A stretch of 28,009 bases of DNA from SW-4-43-9 sp047617985 (GTDB taxonomy: Archaea; Nanohalarchaeota; Nanosalinia; Nanosalinales; Nanosalinaceae), in NCBI GenBank assembly GCA_047617985.1, contig JBLGBS010000011.1, forward strand, positions 1 through 28,009, read 5' to 3'. The notes under the pieces were generated by a model. That model was not told where the DNA came from. It searched no databases and saw only the letters and a list, made by a program, of their open reading frames with translations. A program made the translations under genes and the position numbers. Below, piece by piece: positions 1 to 6,208 of the stretch (positions are counted from its first letter, which is position 1; every line of letters begins with the position of its first letter).

Positions 1-52
1 ACTTCATTCATTTTCCTGTTTACTGATTTGTGGAAGCCGGTTTTAAGGCTTT

Positions 53-412
53 TTAGTTATCCTCGATTCTGTCCGCTGTTTTCTCCATTTCGCTGGAAAT
101 TGATCTCAACTGGTCAACAAACTCTTCTGTTCTTGCAGAGTACTGTTCCTCGATCTCGATGTTTCTCAAAGCGACCCTGACATGTGCTTCCTTTACCTTT
201 GCCATCATTTCTCCTTCATCCGTTGTCTTGTCAATAATTTCATCCAGAAGTTCGGATAGAACACAGTTGATCACATGAGGCACATCGCCGTCAAGAGTCT
301 GTTCTTCATCCATGTTCTCTCTGAGCAGTCTTGAGATTCGTCCTTCTGAAAGTGCGAGATCCGAGTTTTCAAGTTGACCGTAATTATCTGGGATAAGCTT
401 CTCTAGGTTCAT
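53..412 (-). CDS. Possible histone-fold protein with coiled-coil tail
   Basis: Acidic protein of 119 residues. Residues 22-83 can be laid over an archaeal histone: a short helix with R-I-x-R-L-L (25-30), a long central helix of about 25 residues (44-68), then a short loop and a helix reading K-V-K-E-A-H-V-R-V-A-L (72-82), which resembles the KTIKAEDIELA end of HMf-type histones. The spacing between the first Arg and the last helix is within about 3 residues of HMfB. Residues 84-119 are a charged helical tail, likely coiled coil, that standard archaeal histones lack. It lies 31 bp downstream of the small gene at 444-731 on the same strand, so the two are probably co-transcribed. A GGGAGAT stretch sits about 10 nt before the ATG. 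The similarity was judged by eye; the protein could also be an unrelated helical protein. Confidence 0.55.
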   Translation of the reverse strand: MNLEKLIPDNYGQLENSDLALSEGRISRLLRENMDEEQTLDGDVPHVINCVLSELLDEIIDKTTDEGEMMAKVKEAHVRVALRNIEIEEQYSARTEEFVDQLRSISSEMEKTADRIEDN

Positions 413-443
413 GTAAGATATCTCCCTGTCAAATTACTTAAAT

Positions 444-731
444 TCAAAGCTCTCCTTCAAGGATTTCATTGACCACTTCATCGGAGACCTGTTTGAACTC
501 ATCGAGGGCTTCGTTATATACGAAAGCTTCCGCTTCTACATTGGCAGGGTCGTAGTTAGTATCGACTGCGTCGTAGAATGATTCGGGAACCCCCTCAATA
601 TCTACAGCATATAGCTGTGACCTATACTCTACCATTTCAAAAGATTCGGGAAGATCCTCAGAGTTTTCAGCTGTTTTTCTTGCCTTGGTGTAAGATAGTT
701 GACCGTTTCCAGGTTCGCTGACTTTTGACAT
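444..731 (-). CDS. Small acidic protein of unknown function
   Basis: Protein of 95 residues with no family I recognise. It is strongly acidic, has no signal peptide, membrane segment or Cys, and contains two similar D/E-x-P-E-S-F stretches (LPESFE and VPESFY). The ATG at 731 is about 26 bp from a TATA-like element (TATAAATC on the minus strand, 754-761), which fits a leaderless transcript and supports this start. It is the first gene of a likely two-gene unit with the histone-like gene at 53-412. Confidence 0.6.
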   Translation of the reverse strand: MSKVSEPGNGQLSYTKARKTAENSEDLPESFEMVEYRSQLYAVDIEGVPESFYDAVDTNYDPANVEAEAFVYNEALDEFKQVSDEVVNEILEGEL

Positions 732-753
732 TGAGGACTGTTAGAGTTTCAAG

Positions 754-761
754 ATTTATAC
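754..761 (-). promoter_or_regulatory. TATA box of the 731-53 operon
   Basis: TATAAATC on the minus strand, centred about 26 bp upstream of the ATG at 731. This is the spacing expected when transcription begins at or next to the start codon. Confidence 0.5.
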
Positions 762-822
762 AAGCGATTGTTGCTCACTGCTGTTTGGCTTATTAAGTTT
801 TGCTGTTGAGAGTATTTGGTAC

Positions 823-897
823 GCGGTTGTGGTGTAGTCTGGTCAATCATTTCACCCTCTCACGGTGAAGACCCGAGTTCAAATCTCGGCAACCGCA
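823..897 (+). tRNA. tRNA-Glu (anticodon CTC)
   Basis: A complete 75-nt cloverleaf is visible. The acceptor stem GCGGTTG pairs with CAACCGC, followed by discriminator A897. The anticodon stem TCACC/GGTGA encloses the loop CTCTCAC, giving anticodon CTC (Glu, codon GAG). The T arm is CCGAG-TTCAAAT-CTCGG. There is no intron and CCA is not encoded. An AT-rich CTTATTAAG (788-796) about 30 bp upstream is a plausible TATA box. The 3' end is partly repeated 70 bp downstream (884-899 and 954-969). Confidence 0.95.
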
Positions 898-969
898 TCG
901 CTTTCAGCACTGCTGGAGCCGATGATTTAGCTGAAAACTTTGTTTTCAAAAATTCTCGGCAACCGCATC
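884..969 (+). repeat. Direct repeat of tRNA-Glu 3' end (att-like)
   Basis: The 16-bp string TCTCGGCAACCGCATC occurs at 884-899, covering the end of the T arm, the acceptor strand and 2 bp beyond, and exactly again at 954-969. tRNA 3' ends are common integrase attachment sites. The 54 bp between the copies hold no gene, so this may be a relic of integration and excision or a partial tRNA duplication. Confidence 0.55.
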
Positions 970-1018
970 AAACTTGTGATAAATTGACCAATCAGGCATA
1001 CAGGACAGCCTGTCAAAA

Positions 1019-1975
1019 TTAATCCGCTGCAAAACTTGTTTCTTCAACACCGTGTTTGACTGAAACCGCTGTATCCTCTATAAATGCCTGTGGGAACTCT
1101 TCCTCTAGACTTTCTCCGTGGTCTTCGTCCAGATAGTCGGCGACTTCTTTCCAGGTCTCATCGTTGTACAGCACTGAGAGATGGCCGGTAAGAACTTCCT
1201 CTATATCTATCTGGAACTCCGAGTAAATCTCCATCATCCTTCTCTCCTGGTTGTCTATGACAGGTAAATCCTCCCAGTAACCAGGGTTCATCAGTTTCAG
1301 AGGGTCAGTCATGCTGTCTTTCCATAGCCGAGAGTTTGTCTCCATTATATCTCCGGCTATTCTGCTTCCGAGTTCGAACATGCTGGCGGTTTTTTCCTCG
1401 ACCTGTTTCAGGAAGCTTTCTCCCACCTCGTAGTTCTCTACATTCTCGGACTCCGGAAGCTTCGCGTTTTCGTAGGGAGCGATCAGTGGGTCGTCTGCTG
1501 TGTAAATGTTGAGATAGTCTACATTCTCGGAAACTCCTTCCTGATTAATCTCCTCAACGAACTGGCTCCCGGTTGAAAGAGCTTTTGCGCCTTCGAAAAA
1601 GGAGCTGAAAGGCTCGGCTACTTTTGTTCCCTGGTGAGGGGTTCCAATAGTTAATGCAGTATCCACTTTTTCGTCGTATCCAAGCTCTTCAAGGAAGTAT
1701 CTCAGCGTTAAACCGCCCATCGAGTGGCCGACAACCACCACTTCGTCCGGATGGTATTTTTCCTCAAGGCTGTGTATCTCCTCGTCTATGTGATCTTTTA
1801 CATGCTCCGCGTATCTCTCGGGTGAGTCAACTGTCTGAAGAATACCGTCGAAACCTATTTCCGCCGTTTCGTAGCCCCATTCCTGAAATTTTTCGTTTAC
1901 AGGGCGCCACCAGGGGGTGAAGTAGTCGTCGGCGAAACCGTGCGCTATTACAGCTAACTTGTCTTTTTCCGGCAC
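1019..1975 (-). CDS. Alpha/beta hydrolase (lipase/esterase-like)
   Basis: Protein of 318 residues with an alpha/beta-hydrolase layout. An oxyanion-type A-H-G-F is at 11-14, the nucleophile elbow G-H-S-M-G-G at 83-88 (Ser85), the likely acid Asp161 or Asp162 in YTADDP, and the likely base His265 in TGHLSVL. The G-T-P-H-Q-G after the elbow (111-116) is typical of PGAP1-like and class-II lipases, so it probably cleaves an ester, but the substrate cannot be told. There is no signal peptide, so it is probably cytoplasmic. The start is GTG. A strong TATAAAA element at about 1996-2010 lies 26 bp upstream and supports this start. It is divergent from msrA. Confidence 0.8.
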   Translation of the reverse strand: MPEKDKLAVIAHGFADDYFTPWWRPVNEKFQEWGYETAEIGFDGILQTVDSPERYAEHVKDHIDEEIHSLEEKYHPDEVVVVGHSMGGLTLRYFLEELGYDEKVDTALTIGTPHQGTKVAEPFSSFFEGAKALSTGSQFVEEINQEGVSENVDYLNIYTADDPLIAPYENAKLPESENVENYEVGESFLKQVEEKTASMFELGSRIAGDIMETNSRLWKDSMTDPLKLMNPGYWEDLPVIDNQERRMMEIYSEFQIDIEEVLTGHLSVLYNDETWKEVADYLDEDHGESLEEEFPQAFIEDTAVSVKHGVEETSFAAD

Positions 1976-1995
1976 ATCCAGAGTTGGAACCGCTG

Positions 1996-2010
1996 TTTTA
2001 TAAAAATTTG
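1996..2010 (-). promoter_or_regulatory. TATA box of the alpha/beta hydrolase gene
   Basis: AAATTTTTATAAAA on the minus strand, centred about 26 bp from the GTG at 1975. It lies in the divergent region with msrA, whose own weaker candidate element (TGTAAAGC, about 2043-2050) is 26 bp before the ATG at 2072. Confidence 0.5.
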
Positions 2011-2071
2011 GGGCGAAGAGGAACTGGGGTTTTCCCGAACCGATGTAAAGCTTTGAAGCCGAGTTCTTTTC

Positions 2072-2590
2072 ATGACCGAAGATAAACTTGAGACCGCGAC
2101 TTTCGGAATCGGCTGTTTCTGGGGCGAGACGGTTTTCGGAAAACTTGACGGTGTTAAAGTCACCAGGGTTGGTTATGCGGGAGGAAAGAAAGAAGATCCA
2201 ACCTATGAGAATCTAGGTGATCATACCGAGGTAGTTCAGGTAGATTTTGACCCGGAAGAGATTTCGTATGAAGAACTTCTGGAAGTTTTCTGGGATTCTC
2301 ACAGCCAGGTCGCAAAGAAGAAAACCCAGTACCGGTCAGTTATTCTCTACCATACAGAAGAACAGAAGGGGGAAGCCGAGGAGTCGCTGGAGGAAATAGA
2401 GGAAAAAGTTGGCCCTGCGGAAACTAGAGTTGAACCAATGAAAGAGTTTTACGTTGCAGAGGACTACCACCAGAAGTATCACTTGAGGAACAGCGAAAGA
2501 TTTAGCGAGTTTAAGGATTTGAGCGACGAAGAACTACGAGAATCAGTAAAAACTACCAAGGCAAATGCACAGGTTTCTGGACACTGCTAG
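2072..2590 (+). CDS. msrA: Peptide-methionine (S)-S-oxide reductase MsrA
   Basis: This enzyme reduces methionine-S-sulfoxide in proteins and free methionine, repairing oxidative damage in the cytoplasm. The hallmark G-C-F-W-G is at residues 14-18 with catalytic Cys15. The family features V-G-Y-A-G-G (33-38), Y-E-N-L-G-D-H-T-E, the F-W-D-S-H region, Q-Y-R-S and Y-H-Q-K-Y are all present. The C-terminal S-G-H-C supplies a candidate resolving cysteine. The length of 172 residues is normal. It appears to be a single-gene unit; a short CTGG/CCAG hairpin just after the stop might end transcription. Confidence 0.96.
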   Translation: MTEDKLETATFGIGCFWGETVFGKLDGVKVTRVGYAGGKKEDPTYENLGDHTEVVQVDFDPEEISYEELLEVFWDSHSQVAKKKTQYRSVILYHTEEQKGEAEESLEEIEEKVGPAETRVEPMKEFYVAEDYHQKYHLRNSERFSEFKDLSDEELRESVKTTKANAQVSGHC

Positions 2591-3095
2591 CTGGTTTTCT
2601 TCCAGAACCATCTCTATTTAGATGCAAACATTTATAAAAGCCAGACTGCAATGTAGGGATATGAGTCACACAGTACCAAGCTGGAATTTCGGAACCGGCA
2701 TCTCTATTAGAAGCTGTGTGACTTTCTTCTATAGAAAGTTTACCAATCTGAATATCCTGTATAAGTGATACAGGATAAGTAGGTTGGACAAACCTGGCCT
2801 GGCTCACAACTCAGTGGGCCTCGGGCAAGAGGATTCAACCGAAAAACGTCGGCCATATAACTTCAAAAACAGAACAAGGTCGTTAAAACGCTTTAAACCA
2901 AAAACAGCGTCAGCTATATCCAGAAAAGTCTGTCACCAAACCAAACGAACGCCATCTCCACACCAAACCAGAAAACCTGAAAAACACGTCAAGAGGTGAT
3001 GAACCAAGATCCACGAAGACTGGAACCACATTTTCACTTCAATTTTTCTTCTTAATTTTCCCAAGATATTTACCGTCTAATCCGAACTTGTACTT
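2591..3095 (+). ncRNA. Gene-poor stretch with candidate structured RNA
   Basis: I see no credible protein gene in these 505 bp. A TATA box (TTTATAAAAG, 2631-2640) is followed about 26 bp later by a run of hairpins. These are AGTCACACAG (2664-2673) with CTGTGTGACT (2714-2723), ACTTTCT/AGAAAGT (2721-2739), TATCCTGTAT (2753-2762) with ATACAGGATA (2768-2777), AGGTT/AACCT (2781-2795), and a GGCTCAC/GTGGGCC stem near 2800-2820. GGTTG (2782-2786) can also pair with CAACC (2836-2840). A transcript starting near 2660 would begin at the first stem. The 3' half (about 2850-3060) is A- and C-rich with no clear structure. I found no match to the core motifs of SRP RNA, RNase P RNA or 5S rRNA. The exact ends are unknown. 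Confidence 0.4.
2631..2640 (+). promoter_or_regulatory. TATA box of the candidate ncRNA
   Basis: TTTATAAAAG with no protein start codon at the right distance. The expected transcription start (about 2658-2664) coincides with the first long hairpin. Confidence 0.45.
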
Positions 3096-4202
3096 ATGAA
3101 GCGCAAAATTCTGGCAGTTACAGTTGTAATCTTTCTGGTAACCGGTTCAGGGCTTTTCCTCTTCGATGATGTAAAGAGATCAATATTCGAACCAACTCCT
3201 ACAGATCTGGAAACCGGAGTATCCACTGAAAATGCTTCAACTCAGACAGTTGCGGAAAACCTGGAGGTACCCTGGGATATAGAGTTCCTGCCTAACGGAG
3301 ATATGCTTGTAACGGAGAGACCCGGCGACTTACTCAGGATTGGAGAAAACGAACAGGTGTACGAAGTGCCGGGAGTCGAAGAGGCGGGAGAAGGCGGGCT
3401 TCTGGGAGTAGCTTTACACTCTGAGTTCGAGCAAAACCGGTATGTTTATCTCTATCACACCACCGATACACCGGATGAAGGACTAACCAACAGAGTGGTT
3501 CGATACAGACTGGAGGAAAACGAGTTAACAGATTCGGAAACTATAATCGAAGATCTGCCGGGAGCTTTCTACCATGATGGTGGAAGGATCGATTTCGGGC
3601 CTGAAGGATATCTTTACGTTACAGTTGGGGATGCGACAGAGAAACAGAAAGCACAGAACACCTCGACACTCCACGGCTCGATACTCAGACTGAACCCGGA
3701 TGGAACAGTTCCGGAATCAAATCCTTTCGGCAATGAGATCTACAGTTATGGACACCGAAACCCGCAGGGAATAACATGGATCAATGAAACGATGTGGGCA
3801 ACCGAGCACGGGTCAAGCGCAACTGACGAGCTCAACCTGATCGAAAGAGGTGGAAACTATGGCTGGCCTGTGATAAGAGGTAACCAGACCCAGCAGGGAA
3901 TGAGAAAACCGGTACAGCATTCCGGATACGACGAGACCTGGGCGCCAGGAGGATTGACCTCGATCGAAAATAATCTTTTCTTCGTCGGGCTTAGAGGAGA
4001 AAGTCTGTACCAGGCAGAAGTCGAAAACAATCGAATTACTTCTCTCAAAGCGCATTTCCGTAAAGACTTCGGAAGACTCCGGGATGTAACAGTTGGGCCG
4101 GAAGGCGATCTATACTTCTCCACCAGCAACAGAGATGGGAGAGGAGATCCATCTGAGAACGACGACAGGATCATCAGGGTTGATCCAGCTGATCTAGGAT
4201 AG
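3096..4202 (+). CDS. Membrane-anchored PQQ-type glucose/sorbosone dehydrogenase
   Basis: A six-bladed beta-propeller of the soluble aldose sugar dehydrogenase / GSDH family, which oxidises sugars with PQQ at the cell surface. Residues 5-22 form an uncleaved-looking hydrophobic anchor, so the propeller is probably outside the cell. The family signatures occur in order: V-P-W-D-I-E-F-L-P-N-G (58-68), E-G-G-L-L-G-V-A (99-106), Y-H-D-G-G-R with His160 (159-164), G-H-R-N-P-Q-G (219-225), E-H-G (237-239), G-G-N-Y-G-W-P, and W-A-P-G-G. The length of 368 residues is typical. A TATA-like GATATTTA (3065-3072) lies 27 bp upstream, consistent with a leaderless start. Cofactor and substrate are inferred from the family. 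Confidence 0.88.
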   Translation: MKRKILAVTVVIFLVTGSGLFLFDDVKRSIFEPTPTDLETGVSTENASTQTVAENLEVPWDIEFLPNGDMLVTERPGDLLRIGENEQVYEVPGVEEAGEGGLLGVALHSEFEQNRYVYLYHTTDTPDEGLTNRVVRYRLEENELTDSETIIEDLPGAFYHDGGRIDFGPEGYLYVTVGDATEKQKAQNTSTLHGSILRLNPDGTVPESNPFGNEIYSYGHRNPQGITWINETMWATEHGSSATDELNLIERGGNYGWPVIRGNQTQQGMRKPVQHSGYDETWAPGGLTSIENNLFFVGLRGESLYQAEVENNRITSLKAHFRKDFGRLRDVTVGPEGDLYFSTSNRDGRGDPSENDDRIIRVDPADLG

Positions 4203-4244
4203 CTGGAAAACCGTAATAAGTGTAGCAGAGCCAAAACTAGAAAC

Positions 4245-5474
4245 ATGGGTTTTCTGGAATCAGCCAAAAAGTTTTTCTCGGACAGAACTGAAAACGTGGA
4301 GATTGGAGAAACAGCTAACTTCTACAGAGAGGAGAAAACCAGGGATATCGACCGGGTTGAGGAAAAGGCTGAAAGATTGATGCAGGAGACGGAAGAGATC
4401 CTTGAAAGACTGGAGGAAAGCCTTGAAGAACTGAAGGACTACGAGCACGACAAGGATATACAGGCGGTTGAGGATGTAGCCGACAACTTCTACTCAAGCA
4501 GGAAGAGAATGCTGGAGCGATTCAACTACCAGGATAATGTGGAGCCACATGTCGAAGAGTTTTCCGGTTTTGTAGAGGAGTTCAATGATGTCTCGAGAAA
4601 AGAAGGAGAGGTACTCAAGTTCGTAGAGAGCCAGTCAGGGGATCTGCCAGACAGAATTGAGGAGACAGTATCACATAAAGAGAAACTTGAGGATTTTATG
4701 GAAAACGAATACGCTGTGAAGAGAAACCTTGAAGAAATCGAATCAAAGCTGGAGAAAATCAGGGATAGAGAAAAGGAACTTGAAGAAATCAGGGAAACCG
4801 ATGGAAGCTCAGTCATTGAAGAACTGAAGCAGGAGAAAGAAGAGCTTGAACAGAAAATAGAGGAGATCGAGGAAAGCAGTGAATGGAGCGAGAAAACGAG
4901 TAAAGAGCAGAAAATAGACCGATTGGAGCAGGAGAAACAGGATATAATCTCGGAGCTCTCCAGTGAGGTATCAAAGATAGAGCGACCGGTGAAAAAACTG
5001 CTCTACAGCGTGGACAACGAAAACGTTGAATTCGAGGCAGACGAAGAAAAACTGCGGAAGCTGATGGAGCGCGAATTCCACGATATAGAAGGTCTAGGCA
5101 GAGTTCTCACAGAGACCGGTGAAGTACTTGAGCAGGAAGATATCGCTGACAGCGATAAAAGAGAAAAATTCCAGGAAGCCAGGGAAAAACTTTCAGAGCT
5201 CGAGGAAAGAAAAAACGAGATACAGGAAAAGCAGAAAACCGTTGAAACACTTGAATCCGAACTGTCTGAAATGGATATCGAGGAGAAACGGGACAGGACT
5301 AGAAAGGAGTTAAGAAATGTTGAAAACAAGATTGAGGAAAAGAAGAAAGAGATGGAGGAAAGAAAAGATAGGGAAAAAGAAGTCGAGAGCAGGATCGAAA
5401 GCCTTGAAAAAGAGATTGAATCAGATCTGAACCAATGGCTCGGTTTCGAAGTAAATGTTTCTAGTGATCGTTAA
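4245..5474 (+). CDS. Long coiled-coil protein, function unknown
   Basis: Protein of 409 residues, almost entirely Glu/Lys-rich heptad-like helix from about residue 30 to 395, with a less regular break near 250-300. There is no ATPase motif, signal peptide or membrane segment. The N-terminal M-G-F-L-E-S-A-K-K-F-F may form an amphipathic helix, and the short C-terminal L-N-Q-W-L-G-F-E-V-N-V is non-coiled. It resembles SMC arms only in composition, so homology should not be inferred from that. Its 3' end overlaps the convergent nuclease gene by 14 bp. A GTAATAAG element (about 4213-4220) lies 28 bp before the ATG. Confidence 0.7.
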   Translation: MGFLESAKKFFSDRTENVEIGETANFYREEKTRDIDRVEEKAERLMQETEEILERLEESLEELKDYEHDKDIQAVEDVADNFYSSRKRMLERFNYQDNVEPHVEEFSGFVEEFNDVSRKEGEVLKFVESQSGDLPDRIEETVSHKEKLEDFMENEYAVKRNLEEIESKLEKIRDREKELEEIRETDGSSVIEELKQEKEELEQKIEEIEESSEWSEKTSKEQKIDRLEQEKQDIISELSSEVSKIERPVKKLLYSVDNENVEFEADEEKLRKLMEREFHDIEGLGRVLTETGEVLEQEDIADSDKREKFQEAREKLSELEERKNEIQEKQKTVETLESELSEMDIEEKRDRTRKELRNVENKIEEKKKEMEERKDREKEVESRIESLEKEIESDLNQWLGFEVNVSSDR

Positions 5475-6126
5475 CGCTCCAGCCACAGAAATCACATTCA
5501 TCCGAGTGATCAGGTTTACCGCCCTCCAGGGTTTCAACAGCATCTTCAACCATTCCTCTCGCCTTCTCCATATCAACTTCAACCTCCCTGATCTCGGTGT
5601 GGAAAACAAAATCACCGTTCTCAGTGAACTTCTCCGGGTAGAAATACAGTATTAAACCGTAGTCAGCGGTCGGGTAACCGTTCTCCCTAAGTATCAAGTT
5701 GTACAGATTGACCTGCCTCCTGTAATAATCCGGCGCCCCATTATCCTGTTTAGGCGGGTAGCCTCTCGTCTTGTAATCCATCACGACAATATCGCCGTTC
5801 TCATCTCGGAGAAGATCATCGACACCGCCTCGCAGAACCGCATCGATTTCATCCGCATGCCATTTCGGTTCGGTTCTCCAGCTCCTTGCATTTTCCAGAA
5901 ACTCGGTATCCTCCAAAAGTTTTAGATCCAGATCCTGGAGCTCCGGTGGAGATTCATCTTTTTGCCTGAAACGGTCGAAGTGGTTTTTCACCTTCTGGTC
6001 GACACCAGAGGGAAGACTTGGGAACGGCCCGCTCGGCCTGTTAACCTTTTCATTTACCCTGAGCCAGAAACATCTCTCACACTCGAAAAACAGATTCATC
6101 CGCGAAGGCGACAGCTTGTAAGTCAT
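5461..6126 (-). CDS. Stand-alone RecB/Cas4-like PD-(D/E)XK nuclease
   Basis: Protein of 221 residues with a PD-(D/E)XK nuclease core: G-V-D-D (101-104), M-D-Y-K-T (116-120, giving D117-x-K119) and the RecB-type Q-x-x-x-Y at 138-142. Two Cys pairs flank the core, C16/C19 in CERC and C211/C214 in CDFC. This recalls the Fe-S cluster that clamps Cas4, AddB and Dna2 nucleases, although zinc is possible. No cas gene or CRISPR array is present, so it is more likely a DNA-repair or defence exonuclease. It is divergent from the AddB-like gene and overlaps the coiled-coil gene tail to tail. Confidence 0.8.
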   Translation of the reverse strand: MTYKLSPSRMNLFFECERCFWLRVNEKVNRPSGPFPSLPSGVDQKVKNHFDRFRQKDESPPELQDLDLKLLEDTEFLENARSWRTEPKWHADEIDAVLRGGVDDLLRDENGDIVVMDYKTRGYPPKQDNGAPDYYRRQVNLYNLILRENGYPTADYGLILYFYPEKFTENGDFVFHTEIREVEVDMEKARGMVEDAVETLEGGKPDHSDECDFCGWSVNDH

Positions 6127-6208
6127 ACTTTGGTATTTAGATCGATCCTGTTTAAGAAGTAGAGGATAGTATACCAGAAGTTCCGCTACTTTTGGGAAAG
6201 ACCGATAA

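Noticed and set aside
816..1022. Plus-strand open frame of 68 residues
   Set aside because: It runs straight through tRNA-Glu and its repeated 3' end; the composition is not that of the acidic proteins here.
2753..2777. Strong 10-bp hairpin read as a transcription terminator
   Set aside because: No T-tract follows, and it sits among other hairpins downstream of its own TATA box, so a structured RNA fits better.
2784..2999. Plus-strand open frame of 71 residues starting with TTG
   Set aside because: Very basic and low in acidic residues, unlike every real protein in the window, with no family likeness. It lies within the hairpin-rich candidate RNA.
3000..3056. GAGGTGATG followed by an 18-codon open frame
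   Set aside because: The Shine-Dalgarno-like string overlaps the ATG itself, so it cannot serve that start; the peptide is unremarkable.
5461..6126. Cas4 of a CRISPR-Cas system
   Set aside because: No repeat-spacer array or other cas gene is visible in 28 kb; the Cys arrangement (two CxxC pairs) also differs from classical Cas4.
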